From Streptomyces cyaneochromogenes (lineage in GTDB: Bacteria; Actinomycetota; Actinomycetes; Streptomycetales; Streptomycetaceae), in NCBI RefSeq assembly GCF_003963535.1, contig NZ_CP034539.1:6758001-6822000 (forward strand): DNA of 64,000 nucleotides. Reading direction: 5' to 3'. Shown in pieces: positions 7,481-16,522 of this stretch. Position 1 is the stretch's first letter. Every line of letters starts with the position of its first letter. The notes beneath the pieces were generated by a model that worked only from the letters and a program-made list of their open reading frames with translations, was not told the origin of the DNA and made no database searches. The position numbers and the translations under genes were made by a program.

Positions 7481-8986
7481 ATGTCCGTACCGCCAGGTAC
7501 GCTCGGCCACGTGCCCTCCATGAACGAACTCGTACGCCAGCACACGGCCCTCGACGACTCCGACCTCGAGTGGCTGCACCTGCTGGTCTCGGAGTGGCAG
7601 CTGCTCTCCGACCTCTCCTTCGCCGACCTCGTCCTGTGGGTCCCCACCAGCGACGGCACCCGCTATGTCTCCGTGGCGCAGATGCGGCCCAACACCGGCC
7701 CCACCTCGTACCAGGACGACATGGTCGGCCACCTGGTCCCACGCGGCCGCCGCCCGATGCTGGACGCCGCGCTCGACGAGGGCCGCATCGTGCGCGAGGG
7801 CGACCCCGAGTGGCGCGAGGAGGTGCCGGTCCGCGTCGAGTCGATTCCGGTACGACGGGAAGGGCGGGTCCTCGGTGTCATCGCGCGCAACACGAACCTG
7901 CTGACCGTTCGCACCCCGAGCCGCCTGGAGTTGACGTACCTCCAAAGCGCCTCGGACCTCGCGCAGATGATCGCGGCCGGCGCGTTCCCGTTCGCGGGCC
8001 AGCAGGTCGACATGGACGCCTCGCCGCGCGTCGGCGACGGCCTGATCCGCGTCGACGCCGACGGCATCGTCCAGTACGCCTCCCCGAACGCGCTGTCCGC
8101 CTACCACCGCCTCGGCCTCGCCGCCGACCTCCTCGGGCACCACCTGGGCATGACCACCGCCGAACTCGCCCCGACGCACGGCCCGGTGGACGAGGCCCTC
8201 GCCAAGGTCGCCAGCGGCTGGGCGCCCCGCAACTTCGAGATCGAGTCCGGCGACGGGGTCATCCAGTTCCGCGCGATCCCGCTCAGCCCCAAGGGCACCC
8301 GCATCGGTTCGCTGGTCCTGCTCCGCGACGTCACCGAACTGCGCCGCCGCGAGCGCGAGTTGATCACCAAGGACGCGACCATCCGGGAGATCCACCACCG
8401 GGTGAAGAACAACCTCCAGACCGTGGCCGCCCTGCTTCGCCTGCAGGCCCGGCGTATCGAGTCCGACCGCGGCCGCGAAGCACTCGAAGAGGCGGTACGG
8501 CGGGTCGGCTCGATCGCGATCGTGCACGAGACGCTCTCCCAGAACCTCGACGAGCGTGTGGAGTTCGACGAGATCGCCGACCGGGTGCTGGCCATGGTCG
8601 CCGAGATCTCGCCCGGCAAGGTCACCGGCCGGCGCACCGGCCGCTTCGGCATCCTGGACGCCGAGGTCGCCACCCCGCTGTCGATGGTCCTGACCGAGAT
8701 CCTCCAGAACGCCCTGGAGCACGGCTTCCGCGAGGGCGAAACCGGCACGGTCGAGGTCTCGGCGGTCCGTGGGGGTACGGCGAAGCAGGCCCGCCTCCTG
8801 GTCACGGTCCAGGACGACGGCGTGGGCCTCCCCGACGGCTTCGACCCGCACACCGCGGGCAACCTCGGCCTGCAGATCGTACGGACCCTGGTCGAGGGCG
8901 AGTTGGGCGGTACGTTCGACATGGTGCCGGCGCCGGAGCGGGGGACCCGGGTGATCCTCGACATTCCGGTGCGGGCACCCAAGTAG
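7481..8986 (+). CDS. PdtaS-like sensor histidine kinase
   Basis: A 501-residue cytosolic kinase. Its order is an N-terminal GAF-like sensory domain (about 25-165), a PAS domain (about 185-280), a HisKA_2 dimerisation domain with the phospho-acceptor His in IREIHHRVKNNLQTVAALL (near residue 307), and an HATPase (LTEILQNALEHGF, DDGVGLPDGF, GNLGLQIV). There are no membrane helices. This is the architecture of mycobacterial PdtaS, which phosphorylates the ANTAR antiterminator PdtaR; no response regulator is adjacent here. The start could instead be GTG 7511. It is followed by a strong terminator and then convergent wblE, as in other Streptomyces. Confidence 0.9.
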   Translation: MSVPPGTLGHVPSMNELVRQHTALDDSDLEWLHLLVSEWQLLSDLSFADLVLWVPTSDGTRYVSVAQMRPNTGPTSYQDDMVGHLVPRGRRPMLDAALDEGRIVREGDPEWREEVPVRVESIPVRREGRVLGVIARNTNLLTVRTPSRLELTYLQSASDLAQMIAAGAFPFAGQQVDMDASPRVGDGLIRVDADGIVQYASPNALSAYHRLGLAADLLGHHLGMTTAELAPTHGPVDEALAKVASGWAPRNFEIESGDGVIQFRAIPLSPKGTRIGSLVLLRDVTELRRRERELITKDATIREIHHRVKNNLQTVAALLRLQARRIESDRGREALEEAVRRVGSIAIVHETLSQNLDERVEFDEIADRVLAMVAEISPGKVTGRRTGRFGILDAEVATPLSMVLTEILQNALEHGFREGETGTVEVSAVRGGTAKQARLLVTVQDDGVGLPDGFDPHTAGNLGLQIVRTLVEGELGGTFDMVPAPERGTRVILDIPVRAPK

Positions 8987-9063
8987 GTAGGTCCGGTCGG
9001 CGACAAGGAGACCTTCTGGGCGTGGCCGCACCTGAACGGCAATGAGCCCCAGTGAACAGCAAA

Positions 9064-9094
9064 GAGCCCCAGCCCGTTCAGGGGGCTGGGGCTC
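9064..9094. terminator. Hairpin terminator between kinase and wblE
   Basis: Stem GAGCCCCAGCC / GGCTGGGGCTC, 11 bp, perfect. It lies between convergent genes and can serve both. A partial copy (GAGCCCCAG) stands just upstream at about 9045-9053. Confidence 0.75.
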
Positions 9095-9215
9095 AACATG
9101 CTCGTTGCCAGCATTCGCTGCGCATCGGGGGTACTGCGCGCTGCGGCTCGGGGGCGGGAGATGCGTACTCGCTGTACGCGCCGCCAAGCTCAGGCTGTTT
9201 GCGGGGCGGGTGTTG

Positions 9216-9473
9216 TCAGGCGGAGGCCTGACGGGCCCGGTTGCGGGCGGCGCGGCGCTTCATGGCGCGGCGCTCGTCCTCGCTGAGACCACCCCAGACG
9301 CCGGAGTCCTGGCCGGACTCGAGCGCCCACTGCAGACACTGATCCATAACGGGGCAGCGACGGCAGACGGCCTTGGCTTCCTCGATCTGCAGCAGCGCAG
9401 GACCGGTGTTGCCGATGGGGAAGAAGAGCTCGGGGTCTTCCTCGCGGCAAACGGCGTTGTGACGCCAGTCCAT
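9216..9473 (-). CDS. wblE: WhiB-family Fe-S transcription factor WblE
   Basis: An 85-residue WhiB-like protein. The four cluster-binding cysteines are C9, C37, C40 and C46, followed by the turn GVWGG (residues 58-62) and a basic C-terminal DNA-binding tail (RRAMKRRAARNRARQ). Length and sequence match WblE, the WhiB1 type, which is among the most conserved in Actinobacteria and binds the principal sigma factor. The ribosome site AGGAGAGG precedes the ATG. The 319-bp leader region upstream is long, as is common for whiB-like genes. Confidence 0.95.
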   Translation of the reverse strand: MDWRHNAVCREEDPELFFPIGNTGPALLQIEEAKAVCRRCPVMDQCLQWALESGQDSGVWGGLSEDERRAMKRRAARNRARQASA

Positions 9474-9792
9474 GGCTGCTACCTCTCCTTGGTATTACGT
9501 GCAAGTTGCTTGTGAATGTGAACGCTTTCACGAATCCCTCAACAAGTGAAGGGCCGACCGCCAGGTTCCCTGGCGAGGTCCTGTGATTTGAAGAGGGGTT
9601 CCGGTGATCAGTGGAGGCCGGTCTTGCGGGCCGTCCCGATCGCCACGTAGAGACTCGCAAACCTCAGCGACGGATACAACCCCTTCCGGAAAGTTTTTTT
9701 TGATTCCTCGGTGTCTACTAGGTCACAGCCGTACTTCCATGGGGTGGATCCTGGCCTAAACGTTCGAGTGAAAGGACTTTGGCCCGTTCCGC
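9474..9792. other. wblE promoter region
   Basis: 319 bp with no gene I can support. It contains the palindrome GTGAACGCTTTCAC (9518-9531) about 45 bp upstream of wblE, a plausible operator, and a run of eight T (around 9695-9702) which on the minus strand is an A-run. The transcript of the lipid kinase gene must also end here. Confidence 0.5.
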
Positions 9793-10761
9793 TCACACAA
9801 TCACACGCAGTGCACGGCGTACGCCTGTGAACGTCACGCTCGTACGGAGCCCGAGGTGGTCGCCGTCCATCTGAAGGGGCAACGGCACCTTCGAATGCAA
9901 GGTGAACTGGTCCAGGTCGTGCAGGGAGACCGCGTGCTTCCCATGGGGTCCGCGCTCGGGGGACGAAGTGAGCAACTGGGTGCCATATCGGGCAACCGCG
10001 GCGGTCGTCATTCGGCTGAGACCGAGTACGTCGAGGCCCTTATCGAACGAGGCCTTAGGCGACGCGTACATCGGGTGATTGCCCAAGAAGGTCCACGGGG
10101 ACGTGTTCGAGACTATGGAGAGGACCAGATCGGTCACCGGCTCCGCGTCCGGACGCTCCAAGGTGATCGTTCCGTGGCGGCGGTGCGCCTCGCCGAAGAA
10201 CTGGCGCAGGGCCTGACGGACGTAGAGAGCGTGTGTGGATTTTCTGCCGCGCTCGCGCTGCTGCTCGACGCGCCCGACCACGCCGGCGTCGAAGCCGAGG
10301 CCCGCGTTGAAGGTGAACCAACGTCCCGGTACCCCGTCGTCCTCCGTGCCCGGGGTGCCGGTGGTCAGCCCCAGGCCGACCGTGCGTTCGCTGCCCTCGC
10401 GCAGGGCGTCGAGCAGGGCGCCGGTCGCCTCCACGGCGTCGTTGGGCAGGCCGAGGGCGCGGGCGAAGACGTTGGTGGAGCCGCCGGGGACCACGGCGAG
10501 TCCGGGGAGGTGCTCCGGGTCGGGGCCGTTGTGCAACAGTCCGTTGACGACCTCGTTCACCGTGCCGTCGCCGCCGAGGGCGACCACCAGGTCGACGTCG
10601 TCGCTCTCGGCCGCCTGCCGGCCCAGGTCGCGGGCGTGGCCGCGGTACTCGGTGGTGACCGCCTCGAGTTTCATCTCGCTGGCGAGCGCATGGATCAGGA
10701 CATCGCGCGTACGTGCGCTTGTGGTGGTTGCTGCCGGATTGACCACGAGAAGTGCACGCAT
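9793..10761 (-). CDS. Diacylglycerol kinase-family lipid kinase
   Basis: A 322-residue soluble lipid kinase of the DAGK_cat/YegS family. It has the nucleotide motif VVALGGDGTVNEVVNGLL (about residues 59-76) and the second conserved loop VVPGGSTNVFARALGLP. The C-terminal half forms the beta-rich lipid-binding domain. Likely substrates are diacylglycerol or a related membrane lipid. It lies upstream of wblE in the same direction but with a 319-bp gap, so the two are not an obvious operon. Confidence 0.92.
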   Translation of the reverse strand: MRALLVVNPAATTTSARTRDVLIHALASEMKLEAVTTEYRGHARDLGRQAAESDDVDLVVALGGDGTVNEVVNGLLHNGPDPEHLPGLAVVPGGSTNVFARALGLPNDAVEATGALLDALREGSERTVGLGLTTGTPGTEDDGVPGRWFTFNAGLGFDAGVVGRVEQQRERGRKSTHALYVRQALRQFFGEAHRRHGTITLERPDAEPVTDLVLSIVSNTSPWTFLGNHPMYASPKASFDKGLDVLGLSRMTTAAVARYGTQLLTSSPERGPHGKHAVSLHDLDQFTLHSKVPLPLQMDGDHLGLRTSVTFTGVRRALRVIV

Positions 10762-11120
10762 GACTGGCAGCGTACCTACTGGGGGGTACCGGGCACAGGT
10801 CGAGGTTGGGATCTAGTAAGAGAACGGGCGTGAGTCTCGACACGAGGGACTGCGTCGGGCTTGGCCGTGGTTTTGGTGCGGCCGGTTTTGGGGGGTGGCC
10901 GGCGTTGGGGCGGGCCCTGCTGGGGGCTGCCGCCCCCAGACCCCCGCTTCGGCCCTTGAGGGGCCTCGTCCTCAAACGCCGGACGGGCTGAAATGCCGGG
11001 GCCGGTGCTGAGAGGTCGCCGTTGCTCAACCGGTTCGCCCCCAGTGGCTGAGAATGCCTGACCTGGCCTCGGGCAGGTGCTGGCGGGGAGGGCGATGTTG
11101 CCTGGGGCTACCCTTCAGGG
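10762..11120. other. 359-bp divergent intergenic region
   Basis: It separates the lipid kinase from a membrane protein. The only structure I see is the interspersed repeat annotated at 10912-10993; promoters for both genes must flank it. Confidence 0.5.
10912..10993. repeat. Streptomyces intergenic interspersed repeat with hairpin
   Basis: It contains the hairpin CTGGGGGC-TGCC-GCCCCCAG (10920-10939), then CCCCGCTTCGGCCC and the tail TCCTCAAACGCCGGACGG. I recognise this module from many intergenic regions of Streptomyces genomes; the copy number cannot be counted here. Confidence 0.6.
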
Positions 11121-11567
11121 GTGACCAAGGAGCAGACCCCCACCACCCCGGAAACCACCGGTCCGCGCCCGCGGCGGCTGACGTATGCCGCGGTGCTCAC
11201 CGCACTGGAAGGGCTGGGGCTTGCCGTCGGCGGGCTGTGGGTGCTCGTGCTGGGGATCACCGGGGATCCTGATGACCGGCAGCAGGCCGTCACGCTCGGG
11301 GTGACGCTCGTCGTGCTCGCCCTGTTGCCGTTGCTCGCCGCGCGGGGGCTCTTCGCTCAGCGCAGCTGGAGCCGGGGGCCGTCCGTCATCACGCAGATTC
11401 TGGCGCTGCCGGTGGCCTACAGCCTGTTGCAGGCGGACAGCATCGCCATTCCGGCGGGGATCGCGATCGCTGTGGTCGCGATCACCACGCTGGTATTCCT
11501 GGTCAACCCGGCGACGACCCAGGCCCTCGGGATCCGGGGGCCCGGCGACGCGCAGGATCAGAAGTAG
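11121..11567 (+). CDS. Small integral membrane protein
   Basis: A 148-residue protein starting with GTG. It has a hydrophilic Thr/Pro-rich N-terminus (about 22 residues), then four hydrophobic segments (about 25-47, 57-78, 88-106, 112-132) and a short polar tail. It looks like a family of small Streptomyces membrane proteins without assigned function. It converges on sigH with a 37-bp gap. No catalytic motif is visible. Confidence 0.85.
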   Translation: MTKEQTPTTPETTGPRPRRLTYAAVLTALEGLGLAVGGLWVLVLGITGDPDDRQQAVTLGVTLVVLALLPLLAARGLFAQRSWSRGPSVITQILALPVAYSLLQADSIAIPAGIAIAVVAITTLVFLVNPATTQALGIRGPGDAQDQK

Positions 11568-11604
11568 CCGTCGGCTCCAGCAGTCGCCGGATCCGAAGGG
11601 GCCG

Positions 11605-12432
11605 TCACTCCTCCACCAGCAGCTTCTCCCGCAGCTGAGCCAGCGTGCGGGCCAGCAGCCGGGAGACGTGCATCTGGGAGATGCCGACCTCCTGCGCGAT
11701 CTGCGACTGGGTCATGTTGCCGAAGAAACGCAGCAGCAGGATCCGCTTCTCGCGCGGCGGCAGGTCCTCGAGCAGCGGCTTCAGGGACTCGCGGTACTCG
11801 ACGCCCTCCAGCGCCTCGTCCTCCGCGCCGAGGGTGTCGGCGACCGCAGGGGACTCGTCGTCCGTGTCGGGGACGTCCAGGGACAGCGTGGAGTACGCGT
11901 TGGCGGACTCCAGGCCCTCCAGGACCTCCTCCTCCGAGATCGACAGCTTCTCGGCGAGTTCATGGACGGTGGGGGAGCGGCCGTGCTGCTGGGACAGCTC
12001 GGCGGTGGCCGTCGTAAGGGCGAGACGCAGCTCCTGCAGGCGCCGCGGAACCCGCACCGCCCAGCCCTTGTCGCGGAAGTGCCGCTTGATCTCGCCGACG
12101 ACCGTCGGGGTCGCGTAGGTCGAGAACTCGACGCCGCGCTCCGGGTCGAACCGGTCGACCGACTTGATCAGGCCGATGGTGGCGACCTGGGTGAGGTCGT
12201 CGAGCGGCTCGCCGCGGTTGCGGAAGCGGCGCGCGAGGTGCTCGACGAGTGGCAGGTGCATACGGACCAGCTTGTTGCGCAGCTCGGCGTACTCCGGGCT
12301 GCCGTCCTTCAGCTTGCGCAGCTCGATGAACATGGCGCGCGCCCCGCTGCGGTCCTGAGGGGCGTGCTGCGTCGCCTGTGCGCTGTGCGCGCCCATCGCC
12401 TCGTCCTCGGCGTTTCGCTCGTGCTCGCTCAT
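11605..12432 (-). CDS. sigH: SigB-type stress sigma factor SigH
   Basis: RNA polymerase sigma factor of the SigB/SigF group, 275 residues from the ATG at 12432, which has the ribosome site GGCAGGA. Region 2 is seen in LARRFRNRGEPLDDLTQVATIGLIKSVDRFDPERGVEFSTYA, in part, region 3 in the GRSPTVHELAEKL helix, and region 4.2 in TQSQIAQEVGISQMHVSRLL. The reading frame stays open upstream as far as 13299, through the anti-sigma gene, with in-frame starts at 12624 (339 residues) and GTG 12735. SigH of S. coelicolor is reported to be made as several forms from different starts, so the longer products may be real. Its partner ushX is directly upstream. Confidence 0.9.
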   Translation of the reverse strand: MSEHERNAEDEAMGAHSAQATQHAPQDRSGARAMFIELRKLKDGSPEYAELRNKLVRMHLPLVEHLARRFRNRGEPLDDLTQVATIGLIKSVDRFDPERGVEFSTYATPTVVGEIKRHFRDKGWAVRVPRRLQELRLALTTATAELSQQHGRSPTVHELAEKLSISEEEVLEGLESANAYSTLSLDVPDTDDESPAVADTLGAEDEALEGVEYRESLKPLLEDLPPREKRILLLRFFGNMTQSQIAQEVGISQMHVSRLLARTLAQLREKLLVEE

Positions 12433-12752
12433 CGTCCTGCCCGTCGCCCTCTCCCGAGCCCTCGCCTCTACTCGGGCAGGGGAGACCCCGATCCGCCCAC
12501 CCAGAGGCGCGCCCTGCACGGCACCTTCGTCATCCCGCCTGTCGCCCAGGAGGCCCGCCTCCACGGAGTCGTCCTCCGGGTGTGGCCGCGCCTGCTCGGG
12601 GATGCCGTCGATGCCGTCGACCATGCGTCGGGATCCGCTCGGGCCACCAGGGCCCGCCCCCAGGCTCTCGGCTCCGTCCGAGCAGGGGGGAGTGCTTTCC
12701 GGCAGCTCCCGTGTGCCGCGCTCTTCGTCCCGCACCGGCCCGTCCCCGTTCC

Positions 12753-13166
12753 TCACGCCGGCCCGGGTCCCGCGCCGCGCTGTTTGTAGAGGCTGATCGA
12801 AACGGTTTTGTCCTCGTCCACGGCGGAGGAGACCTTGCCCGCGAGAGCGGACAGGACGGTCCAGGCGAAGGTGTCCCTGGAGGGGGCGTGGCCGTCCGTG
12901 GTCGGGGCCGAGACGGTGACCTCGAGCGAGTCGTCGACGAGTCGGAAGACGCAGCTGAGCACCGAGCCGGGCACGGCCTGCTGGAGCAGGATCGCGCAGG
13001 CCTCGTCGACCGCGATGCGCAGGTCCTCGATCTCGTCGAGGGTGAAGTCCAAACGGGCCGCGAGACCGGCAGTCGCCGTACGCAGCACCGACAGGTAGGC
13101 ACCCGCAGCCGGCAGCCGGACTTCCACGAAGTCCTGGGTCGCGGGCTCGCCTGCGATCTGGGACAC
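12753..13166 (-). CDS. ushX: RsbW-like anti-sigma factor UshX/PrsH
   Basis: A 137-residue serine-kinase-type anti-sigma factor with the GHKL fold. The N-box region is LDEIEDLRIAVDEACAILLQQ, and the C-terminus carries the nucleotide-loop-like FAWTVLSALAGKVSSAV. The chosen start is the GTG at 13166, because GGAGG lies at the right distance; an in-frame TTG at 13178 is less likely. It stands upstream of sigH on the same strand. By homology it holds SigH inactive until osmotic or other stress. The 270 bp upstream must contain the operon promoters, but I cannot place a clean SigB-type promoter. Confidence 0.9.
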   Translation of the reverse strand: MSQIAGEPATQDFVEVRLPAAGAYLSVLRTATAGLAARLDFTLDEIEDLRIAVDEACAILLQQAVPGSVLSCVFRLVDDSLEVTVSAPTTDGHAPSRDTFAWTVLSALAGKVSSAVDEDKTVSISLYKQRGAGPGPA

Positions 13167-13436
13167 CCTCACCTCCAAGGTGGTACAAGCTTCTCGGGGC
13201 CGAGGGTCGCCCCCCGGGGTAACGCGATGTGTGGTTCAGCGGTGACGCTATCGCGCTCCGAACTTTCCTGTCCCCAGGACCCCAACCCCTTGCTGTCACT
13301 CATAGTAAACACACGGATACGCTCCGTGGCTAGGGGGTCTGCGGGCCCAATTGGGAAGAGCGCGCGCCGGTTTGACGTACCCAGGCGTCAGACGGTCGAA
13401 CCGTCCGGATCCCCAGTCGTCCAGCGTACGTCCCCG

Positions 13437-13697
13437 TCACACGAGTACGTGGTCGAGGAAACACCAGCGCCAGAGCTCGCCGGGCTCGAACGTCCGCATG
13501 ATCGGATGACCGGACTCCTTGTGGTGCTCCGTGGCGTGTCGTCCCGGCGAGGAGTCGCAGCAGCCGACGTGACCGCAGGTGAGGCACAACCGCAGTTGCA
13601 CCGGGTGCCAGCCCTCCGCCAGACACTCGGGACAGGTCTCGCTGAGCGGACCTGGTTCCGGGTGCGGCAGCGCGTCGGCGTGCGTGCACTGTTTCAT
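13437..13697 (-). CDS. UBP-type zinc finger protein
   Basis: An 86-residue protein that is essentially one zf-UBP domain, with Cys/His ligands spread over the chain: CTH near residue 4, CPEC about 22-25, CLTCGHVGC about 38-46, and the RHATEHHKESGHP stretch about 53-65. In eukaryotes this domain binds ubiquitin C-termini; bacterial stand-alone versions are frequent in Streptomyces and of unknown role. The start is ATG at 13697. Confidence 0.9.
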   Translation of the reverse strand: MKQCTHADALPHPEPGPLSETCPECLAEGWHPVQLRLCLTCGHVGCCDSSPGRHATEHHKESGHPIMRTFEPGELWRWCFLDHVLV

Positions 13698-13847
13698 GAT
13701 TGCCAGGTTACGACGGGCACGCGCGCGAGGGCGCGGAAAATCGAGGGCGGGCTGCGACGACCATGAACGACGGCGGGCGAAGACCATGAACGGGTCGCCG
13801 GTGGGGCGGCGCGGACTCGGGCGAGCGGTGATGGGTGGGCGAGGCGC

Positions 13848-15443
13848 ATGGATGTGATGCCGCTGTTGTTGCTGGTGGCGGGGAGCGCGGTGGTGGCCGC
13901 GGCGGCACGACGGACCCCTGTGCCCGCGCCGCTGCTGCTGGTGGCCGCCGGGCTGGCTGTCTCCTACGTACCGGGCGTGCCCGACTACACCCTCGACCCG
14001 CACATCGTCCTGCCCCTGGTGCTGCCCCCGCTGCTGCACAGCGCGGCGACGGACAGCTCCTACCTCGATCTTCGGGCTCAGCTGAGGCCCGTGATGCTGC
14101 TGTCGGTCGGCTACGTCCTCTTCGCGACCTTCGCGGTCGGCTGGATCGCGTATCTCGTCGTCCCGGGACTGCCGCTGACGGCGGCGCTGGTGCTGGGCGC
14201 GGTCGTCGCGCCGCCGGACGCGGTCGCGGCGACGGCGGTCGCACGCCGCGTGGGTCTGCCGTCCCACATCACCACGATCCTGCAGGGCGAGTCCCTGGTG
14301 AACGACGCCACCGCGATCACGGCCTACCGGGTCGCCCTCGCGGCCGCCGTCGGCGAGGGCGCGACCTGGGCCGGCGGCATCGGAGAGTTCCTGCTCGCGG
14401 CGGTCGGCGGCATCGGCGTGGGGCTGGTGCTGATGGTGCCGATCCACTGGCTGCGCACGCACCTGAAGGAGGCGCTGCTGCAGAACACGCTCTCCCTGCT
14501 GATCCCTTTCGTCGCCTACGCCGCCGCCGAACAGGTGCACGCCTCCGGCGTACTGGCGGTAGTGGTCGTCGCGCTGTACCTGGGACACCGCGCGTGGGAG
14601 GTCGACTTCGCCACCCGGCTCCAGGAGGAGGCGGTGTGGCGGATGGTCGCGTTCGTGCTGGAGTCGGCGGTGTTCGCGCTGATCGGACTGCAACTGCCGG
14701 TGGTCCTCAAGGGCCTCGGCGAGTACGAGGGCAGCCGCGCCGCCTGGTACGCCATCGCCGTCTTCGCGGTGGTCGTCGTCTCGCGCTTCGTCTGGGTCTA
14801 CCCGGCGACCTTCCTGCCGCACCTGCTGTCGGCGCGGATCCGCGAGCGCGAGGCGGACCTGACCTGGAAGGGCCCGTTCATCATCTCCTGGGCCGGCATG
14901 CGGGGCGTGGTCTCACTGGCCATCGCCTTCTCGATCCCGCTCACGGTGAACGGCGGCGAGCCGTTCCCCGAGCGCAACCTCATCCTCTTCCTGACCTTCA
15001 CGACGGTCATCGGCACACTCGTCGTCCAGGGTGTGACCCTGCCACCCCTGATCCGTGTGCTGAAGCTCCCCACCCCCGACCCGCAGGCCGCGACCCTCGC
15101 CGAGGCGAACGCCCAGGCCCAGGCCTCCCGCGCGGCCGAACGGCGCCTCGAAGAACTCCTCTCCGACGAAGCCAACGCCCTGCCCGCACCCCTCGCCGAC
15201 CGCCTGCGGGCGGTCCTGGAACGCCGCCGCAACTCCGTCTGGGAACGCCTGGGCCAGGCCAACCCCATCACCGGGGAGTCCGTCGACGACACCTACCGCA
15301 GGCTGTCCCGCGAGGTGATCGGCGCCGAGCGCGCGGTGTTCGTGAGGTTGCGGGACGGCCGCTACATCGACGACGAGATGCTGCGAACGCTCCTGCGCAG
15401 ACTGGACCTGGAGGAGGCAGCGGCCTTTCGGGAAGCCCAGTGA
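13848..15443 (+). CDS. CPA1-family Na+/H+ antiporter
   Basis: A 531-residue protein with about twelve membrane segments in the first 400 residues. It carries the antiporter core PPDAVAATAVARRVGLP (about residues 122-138) and LQGESLVNDATAI (about 143-157) that hold the ion-binding Asp residues. A cytoplasmic C-terminal tail of about 120 residues is rich in Arg, Glu and Ala. It should exchange Na+ for H+ for pH and salt control. It is divergent from the UBP gene and ends 8 bp before a convergent gene. Confidence 0.93.
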   Translation: MDVMPLLLLVAGSAVVAAAARRTPVPAPLLLVAAGLAVSYVPGVPDYTLDPHIVLPLVLPPLLHSAATDSSYLDLRAQLRPVMLLSVGYVLFATFAVGWIAYLVVPGLPLTAALVLGAVVAPPDAVAATAVARRVGLPSHITTILQGESLVNDATAITAYRVALAAAVGEGATWAGGIGEFLLAAVGGIGVGLVLMVPIHWLRTHLKEALLQNTLSLLIPFVAYAAAEQVHASGVLAVVVVALYLGHRAWEVDFATRLQEEAVWRMVAFVLESAVFALIGLQLPVVLKGLGEYEGSRAAWYAIAVFAVVVVSRFVWVYPATFLPHLLSARIREREADLTWKGPFIISWAGMRGVVSLAIAFSIPLTVNGGEPFPERNLILFLTFTTVIGTLVVQGVTLPPLIRVLKLPTPDPQAATLAEANAQAQASRAAERRLEELLSDEANALPAPLADRLRAVLERRRNSVWERLGQANPITGESVDDTYRRLSREVIGAERAVFVRLRDGRYIDDEMLRTLLRRLDLEEAAAFREAQ

Positions 15444-15450
15444 GGCCCGG

Positions 15451-16365
15451 TCACCCGCTGAACGGCGCCCCGGAGACAACGGCAGCGATCACCGTCCCGC
15501 GCGGGAAGGCCCCCTCCTCGGCAAGGACGACAAGCCCGTACAACAACTTGGCGACATAGAGACGCTCGACGGCCACCCCGTGCCGCTCCTCGAAGTCCGC
15601 GGCAAAGGACTCCAGCCCGGGAGTGGTCCTGGCATACCCCCCGAAGTGGAACCGCTCGTCCAGCCACCACTCACCTCGAGGCCCCCCGAACGCCGAGGCC
15701 TGCAGCCCCCGCACCTCATCAGCCAGGAAGCCGCCCTTCAGGACAGGCACACCCAAGGCGCGCTGACCGTGCCCGAGCCCGGCGGCCAGCCCCGCCAGCG
15801 TCCCGCCCGTACCGCAGGCGACCGCGACCACGTCGGCCTGCCCGCGCAACTCCTCACCGAGCGCCTGGCACCCCCGTACGGCAAGGGCGTTGCTCCCGCC
15901 TTCGGGCACGACGTACGCGTCCTCGGCGCCGATGCCGCGCAGAACGGTCCTCAGCGTTTCCGGCTCGGACTTGTGCCGATACGTCGACCTGTCGACGAAA
16001 TGCAGCCGCATACCGTCGGCCGCACACCGCGCGAGCGACGCATTGAGCGCCCGGTCGGCCAGCTCCTGACCCCGCACCACCCCCACCGTGGACAGCCCGA
16101 GAAGCCGCCCCGCGGCGGCGGTGGCACGCAGGTGATTGGAGTAGGCGCCACCGAAGGTGACCACGGTGCGCCCCGCAGCAGCGGCCAGATTCGGCGCGAG
16201 CTTGCGCCACTTGTTGCCGATCAGCTCCGGATGGATCAGATCGTCCCGCTTGAGAAACAGCCGCACACCACAACGCCCGAACCGCGAGTCGGCCACCTCC
16301 TGCAAGGGGGAGGGAAGCCGAGGACGCAGGACGGCGAGATCGGGCACGGCATCGGGGCTTTTCAC
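15451..16365 (-). CDS. PLP enzyme, ACC deaminase / D-cysteine desulfhydrase family
   Basis: A 304-residue fold-type II pyridoxal-phosphate enzyme. The PLP lysine lies in GNKWRKL (about residues 46-52), substrate contacts in TFGGAYSNH, and the phosphate-binding loop in CGTGGTLAGL. The family covers 1-aminocyclopropane-1-carboxylate deaminase and D-cysteine desulfhydrase, and sequence alone does not separate them. GTG 16365 gives the family-typical N-terminus; the frame is open further upstream without a better start. Confidence 0.88.
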   Translation of the reverse strand: MKSPDAVPDLAVLRPRLPSPLQEVADSRFGRCGVRLFLKRDDLIHPELIGNKWRKLAPNLAAAAGRTVVTFGGAYSNHLRATAAAGRLLGLSTVGVVRGQELADRALNASLARCAADGMRLHFVDRSTYRHKSEPETLRTVLRGIGAEDAYVVPEGGSNALAVRGCQALGEELRGQADVVAVACGTGGTLAGLAAGLGHGQRALGVPVLKGGFLADEVRGLQASAFGGPRGEWWLDERFHFGGYARTTPGLESFAADFEERHGVAVERLYVAKLLYGLVVLAEEGAFPRGTVIAAVVSGAPFSG

Positions 16366-16522
16366 CTGCCCATTGTCGCCCGGCGGCACGGCGAAGGGGC
16401 GGGCCGCGTACCCCCACACACCCGGCGGCCCCGACCCCCAACGCACCCGCAGGCGCTACGCGAACCCCCACCCCACCCGCACAGGCGCCGCAGGCATGGA
16501 CGCGAACCCCACCCCCGCCGCC

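Noticed and set aside
7334..9187. Long open frames opposite the sensor kinase gene (more than 500 codons on both strands)
   Set aside because: Protein composition is Arg/Gly/Pro-biased noise. The kinase frame has recognisable domains from end to end and third-position GC bias.
9608..9796. 62-codon frame in the wblE upstream region
   Set aside because: No ribosome site, no similarity I recognise, and the region is better explained as the promoter and leader of wblE.
13167..13436. SigB-type promoter (GTTT and GGGTA boxes) upstream of ushX
   Set aside because: A GTTT and a GGGT occur on the minus strand, but the spacing of about 18 bp is longer than the usual 14-16, so I do not call it.
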